From contig ONKU01000023.1 in NCBI GenBank assembly GCA_900318535.1, positions 1 through 60,685 of the forward strand: a DNA stretch of 60,685 bases, read 5' to 3'. This document shows, in pieces, positions 36,727 through 45,328 of this stretch. The notes beneath the pieces were generated by a model, which was given only the letters and a program-made list of their open reading frames with translations, did not search any database and was not told the origin of the DNA. Positions within the stretch are counted from its first letter, which is position 1, and each line of letters opens with the position of its first letter. A program made the translations under genes and the position numbers. The DNA comes from an uncultured Prevotellaceae bacterium. Lineage in GTDB: Bacteria; Bacteroidota; Bacteroidia; Bacteroidales; Muribaculaceae.

Positions 36727-36764
36727 GAGTTGTTGGTTCTTAGTTGTTGGTTTTCAGTTCATGG
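36727..36764. repeat. TTGTTGG/TTAGTTG repeats between relA/spoT and the PgpH gene
   Basis: Short degenerate units (GTTGTTGGTTCTTAGTTGTTGGTTTTCAG-type) in 7-bp phase, a weaker version of the TAGTnnn blocks seen at 14056 and 20192. Confidence 0.45.
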
Positions 36765-36767
36765 GGC

Positions 36768-38990
36768 TTAACTCATGCGCGAGGCGCTGTTGACGCCCTT
36801 GATCTTCTTGATGCCGCGGCACAGGTTGGTCACCACTTTGGCATCGCTGATGAGCACGTCCAGGTCACAGCTGAACACGCCTTGGTCGGCGGTGACGTTC
36901 ATGCGCTTCATGTTGATGGACATGTTGGTCGAGATGATATTGACGATGGACTGCAGGATGCCCTTCTGGTCGATGCCCTCGATGTGGATAGTGGCCAGGA
37001 AACGGTCGGTGCTGTCCTGCCACTGGGTCTGGATCAGGCGAGAGCCGTAGCTGGCCTTCAGGCGGGCCAGGGTGGGGCAGTCCATCTTGTGCACCACGAC
37101 GCGACCGGCATCGTTGAGGAAACCCACTGCATCGTCGCCGGGGATGGGATGGCAGCAGTCGGCAATCTGATAGTTGCTGATGCCGTTGCGTGTGGTCAGC
37201 GGGTAGACGGCCTTGGTGTCGACGGCTTCGGTGGCTTCTTCGGTGGTTTTCTTGGGCTCTTCTTTGCCCCTGAAGGGGTTGCGGCGCCACCAGTTGATGC
37301 GTGAGCCGTGCTCTTTCTTGCTCACGAGGTCCTCGTTAAGGGCAATCTCACCATTGCCGATGAGGAAGAACAGCTCCTCCTTGTTGGCGATGCGCTGTCG
37401 GGTGATGGCCTGGGACAGCACCTCGTTGCTGAATTCGATATTGTGCTGCTTCAGGAATTCCATGAAGCGTTTTTCGCCCTCCTCGATGATGAGGCGGCGC
37501 TGGTGCTTGAGCGCTGAGCGCAACCTGGTCTTACCCTTGGCCGTGACGAGGTATTTTTCCCATTCGGCCTTGGGCGTGTTGGACTGGCTGGTGAGGATTT
37601 CCACCTGGTCGCCGCCCGACAGCTTGTAGGAAAGGGGCACCAGTTTGTGGTTCACCTTGCCGGCGATGCAGTGCGTGCCCAGGTCGGTGTGCAGGATGAA
37701 GGCCACGTCAAGCACCGAGGCGCCTTTGGGCAGTGTCATGGTCTCACCCTTGGGGGTAAAGACGACGATCTCGCTGGCAAACAGGTTCAGCTTGATGGTG
37801 TCCAGAAAGTCGATTGCGTTGGGTTCGGGATCCTTGAGGATGTCGGTGATGGTGCCAAGCCATGCCGCCAGCTCGTCCTCTTCCTCGCTCTCACCGATCT
37901 TGTATTTCCAGTGGGCGGCAAAGCCTCGCTCGGCGATGTCGTCCATCTTGCGGCTGCGAATCTGCACTTCCACCCAGTTGCCGTCAGGACCCATCACGGT
38001 GACGTGCAGGGCGCGGTACTTGTTGACTTTGGGGGTGGTGAGCCAGTCACGCACGCGATCGGGGTGCTTGGCATAGACCTCGGTGATCTCGTTGTAGATG
38101 TTCCAGCAGATGCGTTTCTCGGCGCTCTCGTCATCGCATTCAAACACGATGCGCGCCGCATACAGGTCGTACACCTCCTCAAACGGGATGTGCTTGGTCT
38201 GCATCTTGTTCCAGATCGAGAAACACGACTTAACGCGGGTGTTGAATTCATACTTGAGCCCCATGTTGTCCAGGCGCTCGCGGATGGGAGCCGAGAAGCG
38301 GGCAAACAGCTCGTTGCGGCTTTCCTCGCTGGCGGCAATCAGTTCGCTGATGCGCTTGTGCTCGGCGGGATGGTTATACTTGAAACTCAGGTCTTCGAGC
38401 TCGGTCTTGATGGCATACAGGCCCAGGCGGTGGGCCAGTGGCGCATAGATATAGAGCGTCTCACCCGCAATTTTGTACTGCTTGTTGGCCGGCATCGACG
38501 ACAGGGTGCGCATGTTGTGCAGGCGGTCGGCCATCTTGATGAGCACCACGCGGATGTCCTCGCTCATGGTGAGCAGCAGCTTGCGGAAGTTCTCGGCCTG
38601 CAGCGAGGCCTTGTCACCGAAGATCCCGCCCGAGATCTTGGTCAGACCGTCCACGATGCGGGCGATTTTCTGGCCGAACTGGGCCTCGATGTCCTCGACA
38701 GTGTAGTCGGTGTCCTCAACCACATCGTGCAGCAGGGCGGCGCTGATGCTCGTCGAGCCCAAGCCGATTTCCTGGCTGACGATGGTTGCCACGGCGATGG
38801 GATGCAGGATGTAGGGCTCTCCTGAACGGCGGCGGATGCCCTGATGGGCGTCGCGCGCGAATTTGAAGGCCTTGTCAATGACCTCCACCTTCTTGCGGTG
38901 ATTGCTTGACAGATAGCCGTTTAACAAGTTTTGGTAGGCCAGTTCGATCATCTGGTCTTCCTTATCGGGTGATATGTGGTTCTGCATCAT
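36768..38990 (-). CDS. Bifunctional (p)ppGpp synthetase/hydrolase, RelA/SpoT family
   Basis: A 740-residue stringent-response enzyme. The N-terminal HD hydrolase domain is intact (RRSGEPYILHPIAVA, LLHDVVEDTD, MADRLHNMRTL), which argues for a hydrolase-competent Rel. The synthetase domain follows (FEEVYDLYAARIVF near 253, YRALHVTVMGPDG), then the TGS domain (VFTPKGETMTLPKGASVLD near 398) and the ACT/RIS region at the end. The start was set at the ATG pair at 38990; the frame extends to a TTG at 38999. A -7 box at 39017 supports this. The gene is followed by the PgpH-type phosphodiesterase. Confidence 0.94.
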   Translation of the reverse strand: MMQNHISPDKEDQMIELAYQNLLNGYLSSNHRKKVEVIDKAFKFARDAHQGIRRRSGEPYILHPIAVATIVSQEIGLGSTSISAALLHDVVEDTDYTVEDIEAQFGQKIARIVDGLTKISGGIFGDKASLQAENFRKLLLTMSEDIRVVLIKMADRLHNMRTLSSMPANKQYKIAGETLYIYAPLAHRLGLYAIKTELEDLSFKYNHPAEHKRISELIAASEESRNELFARFSAPIRERLDNMGLKYEFNTRVKSCFSIWNKMQTKHIPFEEVYDLYAARIVFECDDESAEKRICWNIYNEITEVYAKHPDRVRDWLTTPKVNKYRALHVTVMGPDGNWVEVQIRSRKMDDIAERGFAAHWKYKIGESEEEDELAAWLGTITDILKDPEPNAIDFLDTIKLNLFASEIVVFTPKGETMTLPKGASVLDVAFILHTDLGTHCIAGKVNHKLVPLSYKLSGGDQVEILTSQSNTPKAEWEKYLVTAKGKTRLRSALKHQRRLIIEEGEKRFMEFLKQHNIEFSNEVLSQAITRQRIANKEELFFLIGNGEIALNEDLVSKKEHGSRINWWRRNPFRGKEEPKKTTEEATEAVDTKAVYPLTTRNGISNYQIADCCHPIPGDDAVGFLNDAGRVVVHKMDCPTLARLKASYGSRLIQTQWQDSTDRFLATIHIEGIDQKGILQSIVNIISTNMSINMKRMNVTADQGVFSCDLDVLISDAKVVTNLCRGIKKIKGVNSASRMS

Positions 38991-39016
38991 GAGTCTCAAG
39001 CGTTAAATTCAAACTA

Positions 39017-39024
39017 CAAAGATA
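39017..39024 (-). promoter_or_regulatory. -7 box for relA/spoT
   Basis: TATCTTTG on the minus strand, 26 bases before the ATG at 38990. No -33 seen. Confidence 0.4.
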
Positions 39025-39099
39025 TGAATAACTTTTCACTTGCGGGTTCTCATTGGTCATTTTTTGAATGGTCGGCCATGGCTTTTCGCATTCTTGCCC

Positions 39100-40425
39100 T
39101 TATCCCTGGCCCTGGCTGGGCGGGCGTACGCCGGGTGTGGGAGCGATGACGTTGAAGCGCCGTTGCCACGTGGCTTCCCCAGTGCTCAAGGTGACCGTGC
39201 CGTTGCCGATGATGATTTCGTTGACGGAGCTGCAGCCTTGCGGCAGACGCAGGATGGCGCGCACGCGGCCGTTTTGGTCACAAATCTGGATGCCCATTCT
39301 GGTGGCGACCCACAGGTTGCCGTTCCCGTCAAAGGTGATGGTTCTCACCTCCAGCGACTCCGAGGGGTCGTCGTTGTGCAGCCAGTAGTAAGGTTCCCCA
39401 CAGGTCAGGCGGCTGTCCTGCATGATGAATTGCCACACGAAGTTCTCGTCTTCGCCCTGCGTCCATGCCACGGTGGTCAGGTCGGGGTAGATGACGCGGG
39501 TCACAGGCTCCTTGTCCACACCGCCGCTGATTTTGGTCCAGCCGTTATCGTCCTCGACCAGCAGGGCCTGCAGGAAATCGTTCTGAGTCTTGCCCAGAGC
39601 GGGTTGTGTGGGCCAGTCACGCCACATCCATTCCATGACCTGCGCGAAAATCTGCGTCGAGCGTGTCACGTTGTGGCCGCCGTCGCTCCAGTCACACTGC
39701 ACGTCATAGCCGGCAAACTGCAAAGCGCTAGCCAGCATCTGGTTGCCCTCGTACCAGTGGCCGAACAGCGGGTTCCACACGTCGTTACTGCCATCCTGGA
39801 TGAACACCCGCAGAGGCAATGGCTCGGTCTTCCTGACCAGGGCCTGCAGGTCGTTGCCGCCGCGCATGGCCACAAACGTGCCCACGCCGGTGAATACCTT
39901 GCCGAACAGGTCGGGCCGGTGCCATGCGGCATTGAAGGCCGCGATGCCGCCACTGCTCAAACCGAAGATCATTCGGTCCCATGGGCGTCGCGACAGGCGG
40001 ATGGGCTTGCCGCGCGGAGTCTTCATCTGCTCTACGGCGGGCAGCACCTCTTCCTCGAGAAACCCTGCAAAAAAGCCGGTCGTCGAGTCAAACTCATAGC
40101 AGCGGTTATAGCGCAGCACGGTACCGTCACTGGCCTTGACAAGACCCGGCTGCAGGAACACGCCGATGGTCACGGGCATCTTGCGCGCGGCGATGAGCGA
40201 GTCCATGACCTGGGGCGCATTGCACAACACGCCATCCAGCCCCACATACAGGGCCGCGGGGCGCTTGCCGTCGTACTGGTCGGGCACATAGACCTGGAAG
40301 GTGTGGGTCGTACCCTCATAGTACTCCGACTTCTCGAGCGTGCCGTCGAGCAGGGTGTGGCCTGCCATCGCATGTAACGCCATGGCCAGCCCTATTGTCA
40401 AGAAGAATAATCGTCTAGAATTCAT
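39100..40425 (-). CDS. Exported alpha/beta-hydrolase esterase (enterochelin esterase-like) with extra C-terminal domain
   Basis: A 441-residue protein with a signal peptide ending at AMA (residue 21 from MNSRRLFF). The esterase domain (about 30-275) has the nucleophile elbow FGLSSGGIAAFNAAW near 175, a late Asp/His region (QDGSNDVWN, GGHNVTRS) and fits the putative esterase D/Fes family. The last 130 residues (TFDGNGNLWVATRMGIQIC, TVTLSTGEATWQRRF) resemble propeller-type SMP-30/gluconolactonase strands; this combination is found in carbohydrate-ester proteins. The start was set at 40425; ATG 40437 is an alternative. The substrate is unknown. Confidence 0.82.
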   Translation of the reverse strand: MNSRRLFFLTIGLAMALHAMAGHTLLDGTLEKSEYYEGTTHTFQVYVPDQYDGKRPAALYVGLDGVLCNAPQVMDSLIAARKMPVTIGVFLQPGLVKASDGTVLRYNRCYEFDSTTGFFAGFLEEEVLPAVEQMKTPRGKPIRLSRRPWDRMIFGLSSGGIAAFNAAWHRPDLFGKVFTGVGTFVAMRGGNDLQALVRKTEPLPLRVFIQDGSNDVWNPLFGHWYEGNQMLASALQFAGYDVQCDWSDGGHNVTRSTQIFAQVMEWMWRDWPTQPALGKTQNDFLQALLVEDDNGWTKISGGVDKEPVTRVIYPDLTTVAWTQGEDENFVWQFIMQDSRLTCGEPYYWLHNDDPSESLEVRTITFDGNGNLWVATRMGIQICDQNGRVRAILRLPQGCSSVNEIIIGNGTVTLSTGEATWQRRFNVIAPTPGVRPPSQGQG

Positions 40426-40454
40426 AGCTTGCAGCATAGTTGGTTTGATTGGCG

Positions 40455-40486
40455 CAAACTTACACAAATTGCCGCAATGCCGCAAA
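40455..40486 (-). promoter_or_regulatory. Promoter of the esterase gene
   Basis: TTTG (40483-40486), 20-base spacer and TAAGTTTG (40455-40462) on the minus strand, 29 bases before the chosen start. Confidence 0.55.
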
Positions 40487-40508
40487 TTTTTAGGGAAACA
40501 TAAATGAA

Positions 40509-40537
40509 GTGTGCGCCCCGTCGAACGAGACGCACAC
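40509..40537 (-). terminator. Hairpin after the NlpC/P60 gene
   Basis: Seven-pair stem GTGTGCG/CGCACAC with an imperfect upper stem, 30 bases after the stop. The following T content on the minus strand is poor, so termination is uncertain. Confidence 0.45.
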
Positions 40538-40566
40538 CCTATGATGCGTTTATGGTATGGCTTGTT

Positions 40567-41097
40567 TTACAGAACTCTGCAGGCGCCCACATAGCGGCGG
40601 CTGTAGTAGGACTCGGTGTTCTTGCTCTCGGTCACACCGCTGCTGCAAGCCGAGTGGATGAAGTGGAAAGTGTTGTCGTCGTTCACCTTGGTCACGATGC
40701 CAACGTGGCCAACGCCACCACGTCCCGAACGGCCCTGGAAGAACACCAGGTCACCGGGCTGCAGGTCATTCTTCTTGACGCGCACGCCGTCAAAGATCTG
40801 GCCCCTTGACGAGCGGTCGAGCTCGATGCCGAAGCGCTTGAACACGTAGCTGGTAAAGCCCGAGCAGTCAAAACCGCGAGGCGACATGGCTCCGTAGCGG
40901 TAAGGAGTGCCACGGAAACGATATGCGTAATTGATAACTTGGTCGATGAGATTGTTGCGGCTGTTCTGCTCCAACTGTTCCAGAACGGTGCCTTGCTTGC
41001 GATTACTCAACTGCTGGGATTGTGCAGTGAAGCATGAAAGGGAAATTGCAAAGATTACAAATAATGCAGTTAAACGTATTTTGTTGATAAAACTCAT
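40567..41097 (-). CDS. NlpC/P60 (C40) peptidoglycan endopeptidase
   Basis: A 176-residue exported cysteine peptidase, with a signal peptide ending near residue 27. The C40 domain has catalytic Cys in RGFDCSGFTSYVF near 80, His in GRGGVGHVGIV near 130, and a third polar residue His in FHFIHSACSSG. It should cut peptide stems of peptidoglycan in the periplasm. The spacer after the signal is short and no SH3 domain is present. It has its own promoter with a 100-base leader. Confidence 0.92.
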   Translation of the reverse strand: MSFINKIRLTALFVIFAISLSCFTAQSQQLSNRKQGTVLEQLEQNSRNNLIDQVINYAYRFRGTPYRYGAMSPRGFDCSGFTSYVFKRFGIELDRSSRGQIFDGVRVKKNDLQPGDLVFFQGRSGRGGVGHVGIVTKVNDDNTFHFIHSACSSGVTESKNTESYYSRRYVGACRVL

Positions 41098-41198
41098 TTT
41101 TAATTAATTTAGTGGACTGGAAGTTTCGCTCCAATGAGCGGTCCCTTCGTTAAGGGCATCGAGAACGATACAATGCCGTACGCCCTGGTTTGCAGTTG

Positions 41199-41230
41199 CA
41201 AAATTACTTCAAACCCATAATGCGGCCAAA
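41199..41230 (-). promoter_or_regulatory. Promoter of the NlpC/P60 gene
   Basis: TTTG (41227-41230), 20-base spacer and TAATTTTG (41199-41206) on the minus strand. It gives a leader of about 95 bases. Confidence 0.55.
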
Positions 41231-41447
41231 CCCTTTAAACACTTGTAAACATTTTACCGAAAATGGCATTTCGGGGTGAGTGTTCCACGCAAATTCCCTT
41301 ATAACAGTGGCTCGCGGGCCATCGCAATGTTTAAATTTTGGAAATTAAAAATGAAAAAGTTTACACTTTTTAACAATAAATGGCATCCTATAAGATTTAT
41401 TTTTTGAATTTTTGCTACAAAAACTGCTCATCAAGCGCAACAAACAA

Positions 41448-41480
41448 GCCCGCAAAATTGCAAAATGCAAGTTTGCGGGC
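41448..41480. terminator. Terminator hairpin after the LRR-dockerin gene
   Basis: Nine-pair stem GCCCGCAAA/TTTGCGGGC. The T6 run lies on the plus-strand side (41483-41488), so it fits plus-strand termination better, yet the nearest gene end is the minus-strand LRR gene at 41580. Confidence 0.55.
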
Positions 41481-41579
41481 CGTTTTTTGAAAATAGTGAT
41501 TTTTGCCCCTGTCGGGGACGATTCGACTGCTGCCGATTGCCGTGGAACAATCGTGAAACCGCAGCAGGCGTTCAACTCA

Positions 41580-43757
41580 TCAATTTCCGCTCAGCAGCAT
41601 GTCGATCAGATAGGTCACGTCACTGATGTTGACGCTGCTGTCGCCATTGACGTCAGCAGCTGCGGGAGTAGAGCTGTTGCTCAGCAGCAGATCGATCAAA
41701 CAGGTCACGTCGCTGATGTTGACACTGCCATCGCCATTCACATCGCCGATGAGGCTTGTAACTTCTATCTCGGCCCAGCTTGAGCCATTGTACTGATAGG
41801 GCTTCCAGTTCTTGGCGCGGGCAGCGGTGACATGAGCGTTGTCAAACACGTTTTGCTCATCGCGGTCATACAGCACGTCGAGTGTTCCGGTAGTCGTCGA
41901 GTTGCGGTTGACCAGTCCGTTGACGAGTGTGGTCATGGCTGCCTGCCCGATGTTGTTGCGGTAACACTTCAACTCCTTGAGCTGCGTGCATGTCGAGACG
42001 TTAAGCGACGTCAATTGATTCATCTGGCAATAGAGCCTCTGTAGCTGGGTACAGCCCGTGACGTCAAGCATAGTCAGTGCGCAGTTATTGCATTTGAGGG
42101 TTGCCAATGAGGTGTTGCCAGCGACCTTCAACGACGCCAACAGGGTCTGGTTCATCAAGTTGAGTTCAGTGAGCCGATTGTTGCTGCAGTCCAGTGTCTG
42201 CAAATCGTCAGGAACACTGATGAAGGTGAGGGCATTGTTCTGGCAATAGAGGTATCGCAACTGTGGCACGCCGGTGCTGGCCGGTATCGCAGTGAGCGCG
42301 TTGCCATGGCAATCCAGGTACTGCAAGCTATTACAGCCCGAGAAAGTGAAATTTATCAACGCATTGTTAAAGCAATTGAGCGTTTGCAAGAACTCGTTGT
42401 GATCGATATACAGGTTCTTGAGCTTGGTCTTGCCGGTCAAGGTGTAAGTCATCAGGTTATTATACTGGCAATTCAGTGTCTCGAGTTGAGTGCATCCATC
42501 AAGGTTGAGCCTCTGAATCTGATTGTTATTGCAATACAACTGCTTCAGCAGTGTGCACTGTGTCACATCGAGCGAGGTCAAATCGTTGCCGCTGCAATCG
42601 ATCTCCTGCAGTTGGATGCATCTGTTGACGTAGAGATCTGTCAAGATGTTGTTATTACACCTGAGCGTCGTGAGCAATGTGTTGTCCGATGCATTCATGG
42701 TGGTCAGCTTCGGCAGGCCTGATACCGTCAGGGTTGTGAACTTGTTGTTAAGGCAACGCAACGACATCAGGTTGTCGAGGCCCGTCAAGTTAAGCGAGGT
42801 GAGATTGTTGTTAGAGCAGTCCAGCACCTCCAGTGCGGGAAAAAGCTGAATTCCGGAGAGGTAGTTGATGTTCTGCCCGTTGACGTAAAGGCTGGTGCGA
42901 GCCTGGAGCTCTTCTTTTGTCAAGTATCCCTTGGGATAAAGCGATAGCAGGTAGTTGCGGAAGTTCTCATCGGGGAAATTACGGTAATTGAGCAGTAACC
43001 CATAGTTATCGGAGATAAAAACGTCCTTGTCATAGAGCGGGCTGCCGTTATACATGATGCACTTGGAAGATATATTGTAATAGGCACCCCATGGTGCGAG
43101 AATAGCCTCTTCGTCCCATGGCCAGTCTTCAATGTTCCATGCTACAGGATAATTGCTGTCGTTGGTGGCCTTGAGGGTGACGTGGGTGTCGGGGTAAAAA
43201 TAGACACTGGCCCAGTCATAGATGGCGCCCTTCTTGCCCGATGCCTCGACCGTGACATTTTTAAAGATCAGCGTGCTCGAGCTGCTTGTGCCCTTGCCCT
43301 CAAAGCCGTATTTGTCGTTTGTGGACTTCACAATCAGCTTGCCGGGTCCCATGACGGTAACCCCCACATTGTTGCTGTATACGCCACCTTCGGTGCCGCC
43401 GGTGACGGTGGTCGTACCGCTGGCCACGACAATCGAGCCTTTCTTGTTGAAGCGGATGACCGACGCCGATGTAGCGCTCAGTTTGCAAGTGCCTACACAT
43501 TTGATGATCAAGCCTTCACGGTCGCTCTGGACGGCACGGTTGTCGTTACCCGTGCGTGTAATGGTGACGTTGGTCAGTGTCAACGTGTTGTCGCTCGGGG
43601 TGAACACCGCGGTGCCGCTGGTGATGTTGCTGCCCGTGATGTTGCTGCAGTTGTCACTGGTGACCCTCACGCCACCCACATAGAAGTTGTAATCGGTTGC
43701 CGCCTGTGCCGCTATCGTTGTTACAAGCAACAGGAGTAGTAGTACAGATTTTTTCAT
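41580..43757 (-). CDS. Secreted leucine-rich repeat protein with dockerin-like tail
   Basis: A 725-residue protein with a signal peptide (MKKSVLLLLLLVTTIAAQA). Residues about 20-215 form a beta-rich domain (VRVTSDNCSNITG and DNTLTLTNVTI) like those of surface carbohydrate- or matrix-binding proteins. Residues about 270-610 are internalin-like LRRs of about 21-23 residues with the pattern L..LDCS.N.LT.L. A linker leads to two dockerin loops (DVNGDGSVNISDV and DVNGDSSVNISDV) with LIDLLL/LIDMLL helices. The start was set at the signal peptide; the upstream open frame crosses the -7 box at 43827. Likely a surface adhesin or scaffold. Confidence 0.88.
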   Translation of the reverse strand: MKKSVLLLLLLVTTIAAQAATDYNFYVGGVRVTSDNCSNITGSNITSGTAVFTPSDNTLTLTNVTITRTGNDNRAVQSDREGLIIKCVGTCKLSATSASVIRFNKKGSIVVASGTTTVTGGTEGGVYSNNVGVTVMGPGKLIVKSTNDKYGFEGKGTSSSSTLIFKNVTVEASGKKGAIYDWASVYFYPDTHVTLKATNDSNYPVAWNIEDWPWDEEAILAPWGAYYNISSKCIMYNGSPLYDKDVFISDNYGLLLNYRNFPDENFRNYLLSLYPKGYLTKEELQARTSLYVNGQNINYLSGIQLFPALEVLDCSNNNLTSLNLTGLDNLMSLRCLNNKFTTLTVSGLPKLTTMNASDNTLLTTLRCNNNILTDLYVNRCIQLQEIDCSGNDLTSLDVTQCTLLKQLYCNNNQIQRLNLDGCTQLETLNCQYNNLMTYTLTGKTKLKNLYIDHNEFLQTLNCFNNALINFTFSGCNSLQYLDCHGNALTAIPASTGVPQLRYLYCQNNALTFISVPDDLQTLDCSNNRLTELNLMNQTLLASLKVAGNTSLATLKCNNCALTMLDVTGCTQLQRLYCQMNQLTSLNVSTCTQLKELKCYRNNIGQAAMTTLVNGLVNRNSTTTGTLDVLYDRDEQNVFDNAHVTAARAKNWKPYQYNGSSWAEIEVTSLIGDVNGDGSVNISDVTCLIDLLLSNSSTPAAADVNGDSSVNISDVTYLIDMLLSGN

Positions 43758-43826
43758 AATGCTTATGCTGTTTTGAAATGAATAATATTCTATACAGTCA
43801 AGGGATGCAAACCCTGAATGGATGTG

Positions 43827-43834
43827 CAAAGATA
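43827..43834 (-). promoter_or_regulatory. -7 box for the LRR-dockerin gene
   Basis: TATCTTTG on the minus strand, about 70 bases before the start at 43757. No -33 at normal spacing. Confidence 0.4.
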
Positions 43835-43889
43835 ATGAAAAACATTCAATAATAATGCGTGTTATGGCCTTTTTGTGGACAAAAAAACA

Positions 43890-43915
43890 TCTCCCGCTGC
43901 AATCGCAGCAGGAGA
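43890..43915 (-). terminator. Terminator of the Rieske-like gene
   Basis: Stem TCTCC-GCTGC/GCAGC-GGAGA with one mismatch and a four-base loop, followed by T7 on the minus strand (43882-43888). Confidence 0.8.
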
Positions 43916-43940
43916 CATGGGTTTTCCTTTATGGGGCAGG

Positions 43941-44432
43941 TCAGTTGGCAATCACGTATCCGCCGTTGCTGGGATAGACATGGTACTGTCTCATGCCCAC
44001 TTTGTTGTTGATGGCTACACCGGCAACAGGACCGCCAAATCCGGTGAGCGGGTTGAAGCGCGAGCCGCACTTGGGGCAGACGGCCTCAAAGTTGTCGGCG
44101 TTGATCGAAAGCGTCACCGTGGGGCTGATCTCGACCGGGCACGACAGGTCATAGGCCAAGGGCTGATCCATGCCCATCATCAGCAGTACGCCGCCGTAGC
44201 CGGTATAGGTGTTCACATTATAGGGGAAATTGGCAGGCAGGTTCTTCTCGCGGCTGAAGATGCGGTAATCGCCCATGCCGTTCACGCCATAGGTGTTCCA
44301 CATGGCCAAGTTGCCCAGGTCGATGCGCACGATAAAGCTGGGAACGGCTTTGCTGTTGATGTGGTCGCAGCTGCTGAACATGGCCAGCAGCATCACGGCA
44401 ATGATGGCGGTAAAAAACTTGGTCTTTTTCAT
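43941..44432 (-). CDS. Lipoprotein with degenerate Rieske-like domain
   Basis: A 163-residue lipoprotein; lipobox MFSSC near residue 22. The C-terminal half has the shape of a Rieske fold: LSCPVEI near 97, then AVCPKCGSRFNPLTGFGGPVAG near 117-138, ending in a Tyr/Val strand (RQYHVYPSNGGYVI). In true Rieske proteins the two motifs are CxH and CxxH; here they are SCPV and CPKC, so both cluster-binding histidines are missing. It could bind another metal, such as zinc, or have lost its cluster. MKKTKFF was chosen as start because it begins the signal peptide. Confidence 0.65.
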   Translation of the reverse strand: MKKTKFFTAIIAVMLLAMFSSCDHINSKAVPSFIVRIDLGNLAMWNTYGVNGMGDYRIFSREKNLPANFPYNVNTYTGYGGVLLMMGMDQPLAYDLSCPVEISPTVTLSINADNFEAVCPKCGSRFNPLTGFGGPVAGVAINNKVGMRQYHVYPSNGGYVIAN

Positions 44433-44504
44433 TACGCTAGCATTTATTATGACTGTTAAACGCAAAAAATGGTCATCAGATTGTAGGAATTGGAAGAAAT
44501 TCTA

Positions 44505-44512
44505 TAATTTTG
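44505..44512 (+). promoter_or_regulatory. -7 box for the GT2-PBP unit
   Basis: TAATTTTG within TATAATTTTG, 22 bases before the glycosyltransferase ATG. A TTG at 44481-44483 lies 21 bases upstream. Confidence 0.45.
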
Positions 44513-44534
44513 CGTCCACCTAACATTATTTATT

Positions 44535-45290
44535 ATGGATCCGTTGTTCTCAATCATCACTGTCACGTGGAATGCCGCCGACACCATCGGCCCCACGCTG
44601 GAGAGCGTGCAGCGGCAGACGAGCCGTGACTATGAGATGCTGATCATCGATGGTGCGTCGACCGACGGCACGCTGTCCATCGTCCATCAGGCATCCATTG
44701 CCGCGCTGCGCGTGTTCAGCGAGCCCGACAACGGATTGTATGACGCCATGAACAAGGGCATTGCCAGGGCACGGGGACGCTACATCGTGTTCCTCAACGC
44801 CGGGGATGCCTTTGCCGACGATGCGGTGCTGGCGCGGTTGGCGCGTCTGGCTGCCAATAATCCTGGCGTGATCTACGGCCAGACGCAGCTGGTGGACACT
44901 TCCCGTAACGTGGTGGGCCACCGCCACTTGACAGCCCCCAAGCGCCTTACCGCCAACAGCTTCCTCAACGGCATGGTGGTGTGCCACCAGGCCTTTTTTG
45001 CACGGCGTGACCTGGTGCCGCCTTACGACCTGCAGTACAAGTTCAGCGCCGACTATGACTGGTGCATCAAGATCTTGCGCAAGTCCACTCTCAATGCCTA
45101 TGCGGGCGAGGCTCCCATCATCAGCTACCTGGCCGAGGGCATGACTACGCGTCACCATCGCGCCTCGCTAAAGGAGCGTTACCGCATCATGTGCCGCCAT
45201 TACGGCACGGTCAAGGCCACCCTGAGCCATTTGAGCTTTATCCCACGGTTTGTGAAACGCCGCCTCGGCAGTGCCGCCAACCGTCAATAA
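44535..45290 (+). CDS. Glycosyltransferase family 2
   Basis: A 251-residue cytoplasmic GT-A enzyme. The nucleotide-binding start FSIITVTWNAADTI is at residue 5, and DGASTDGTL near 38 carries the first Asp. NAGDAF near 96 takes the DXD-like place, and FSADYDWCIKILRK near 170 holds the likely base and acceptor region. GT2 enzymes of this short form add sugars to LPS O-antigen, capsule or lipids. The product is not predictable. It precedes the class A PBP by 38 bases on the same strand. Confidence 0.92.
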   Translation: MDPLFSIITVTWNAADTIGPTLESVQRQTSRDYEMLIIDGASTDGTLSIVHQASIAALRVFSEPDNGLYDAMNKGIARARGRYIVFLNAGDAFADDAVLARLARLAANNPGVIYGQTQLVDTSRNVVGHRHLTAPKRLTANSFLNGMVVCHQAFFARRDLVPPYDLQYKFSADYDWCIKILRKSTLNAYAGEAPIISYLAEGMTTRHHRASLKERYRIMCRHYGTVKATLSHLSFIPRFVKRRLGSAANRQ

Positions 45291-45328
45291 CCTTCCCTCC
45301 TTGCTAGAATATCATTAACAGCTATCAT

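Larger units (their letters stand above)
41098..41579. other. 482-bp gap: long leader of the NlpC gene and a terminator hairpin
   Basis: Contains the NlpC/P60 promoter (41199-41230), about 100 bases of leader with imperfect hairpins (for example the GAGCGG/CCGTAC region near 41135-41180), an AT-rich stretch, and a strong hairpin at 41448-41480 after the LRR gene. No coding frame in it looks real. Confidence 0.5.

Noticed and set aside
41640-43100. Regularly spaced DNA repeats that could suggest a CRISPR array or minisatellite
   Set aside because: They encode the 21-23-residue LRR units and are degenerate at DNA level; no constant repeat with unique spacers.
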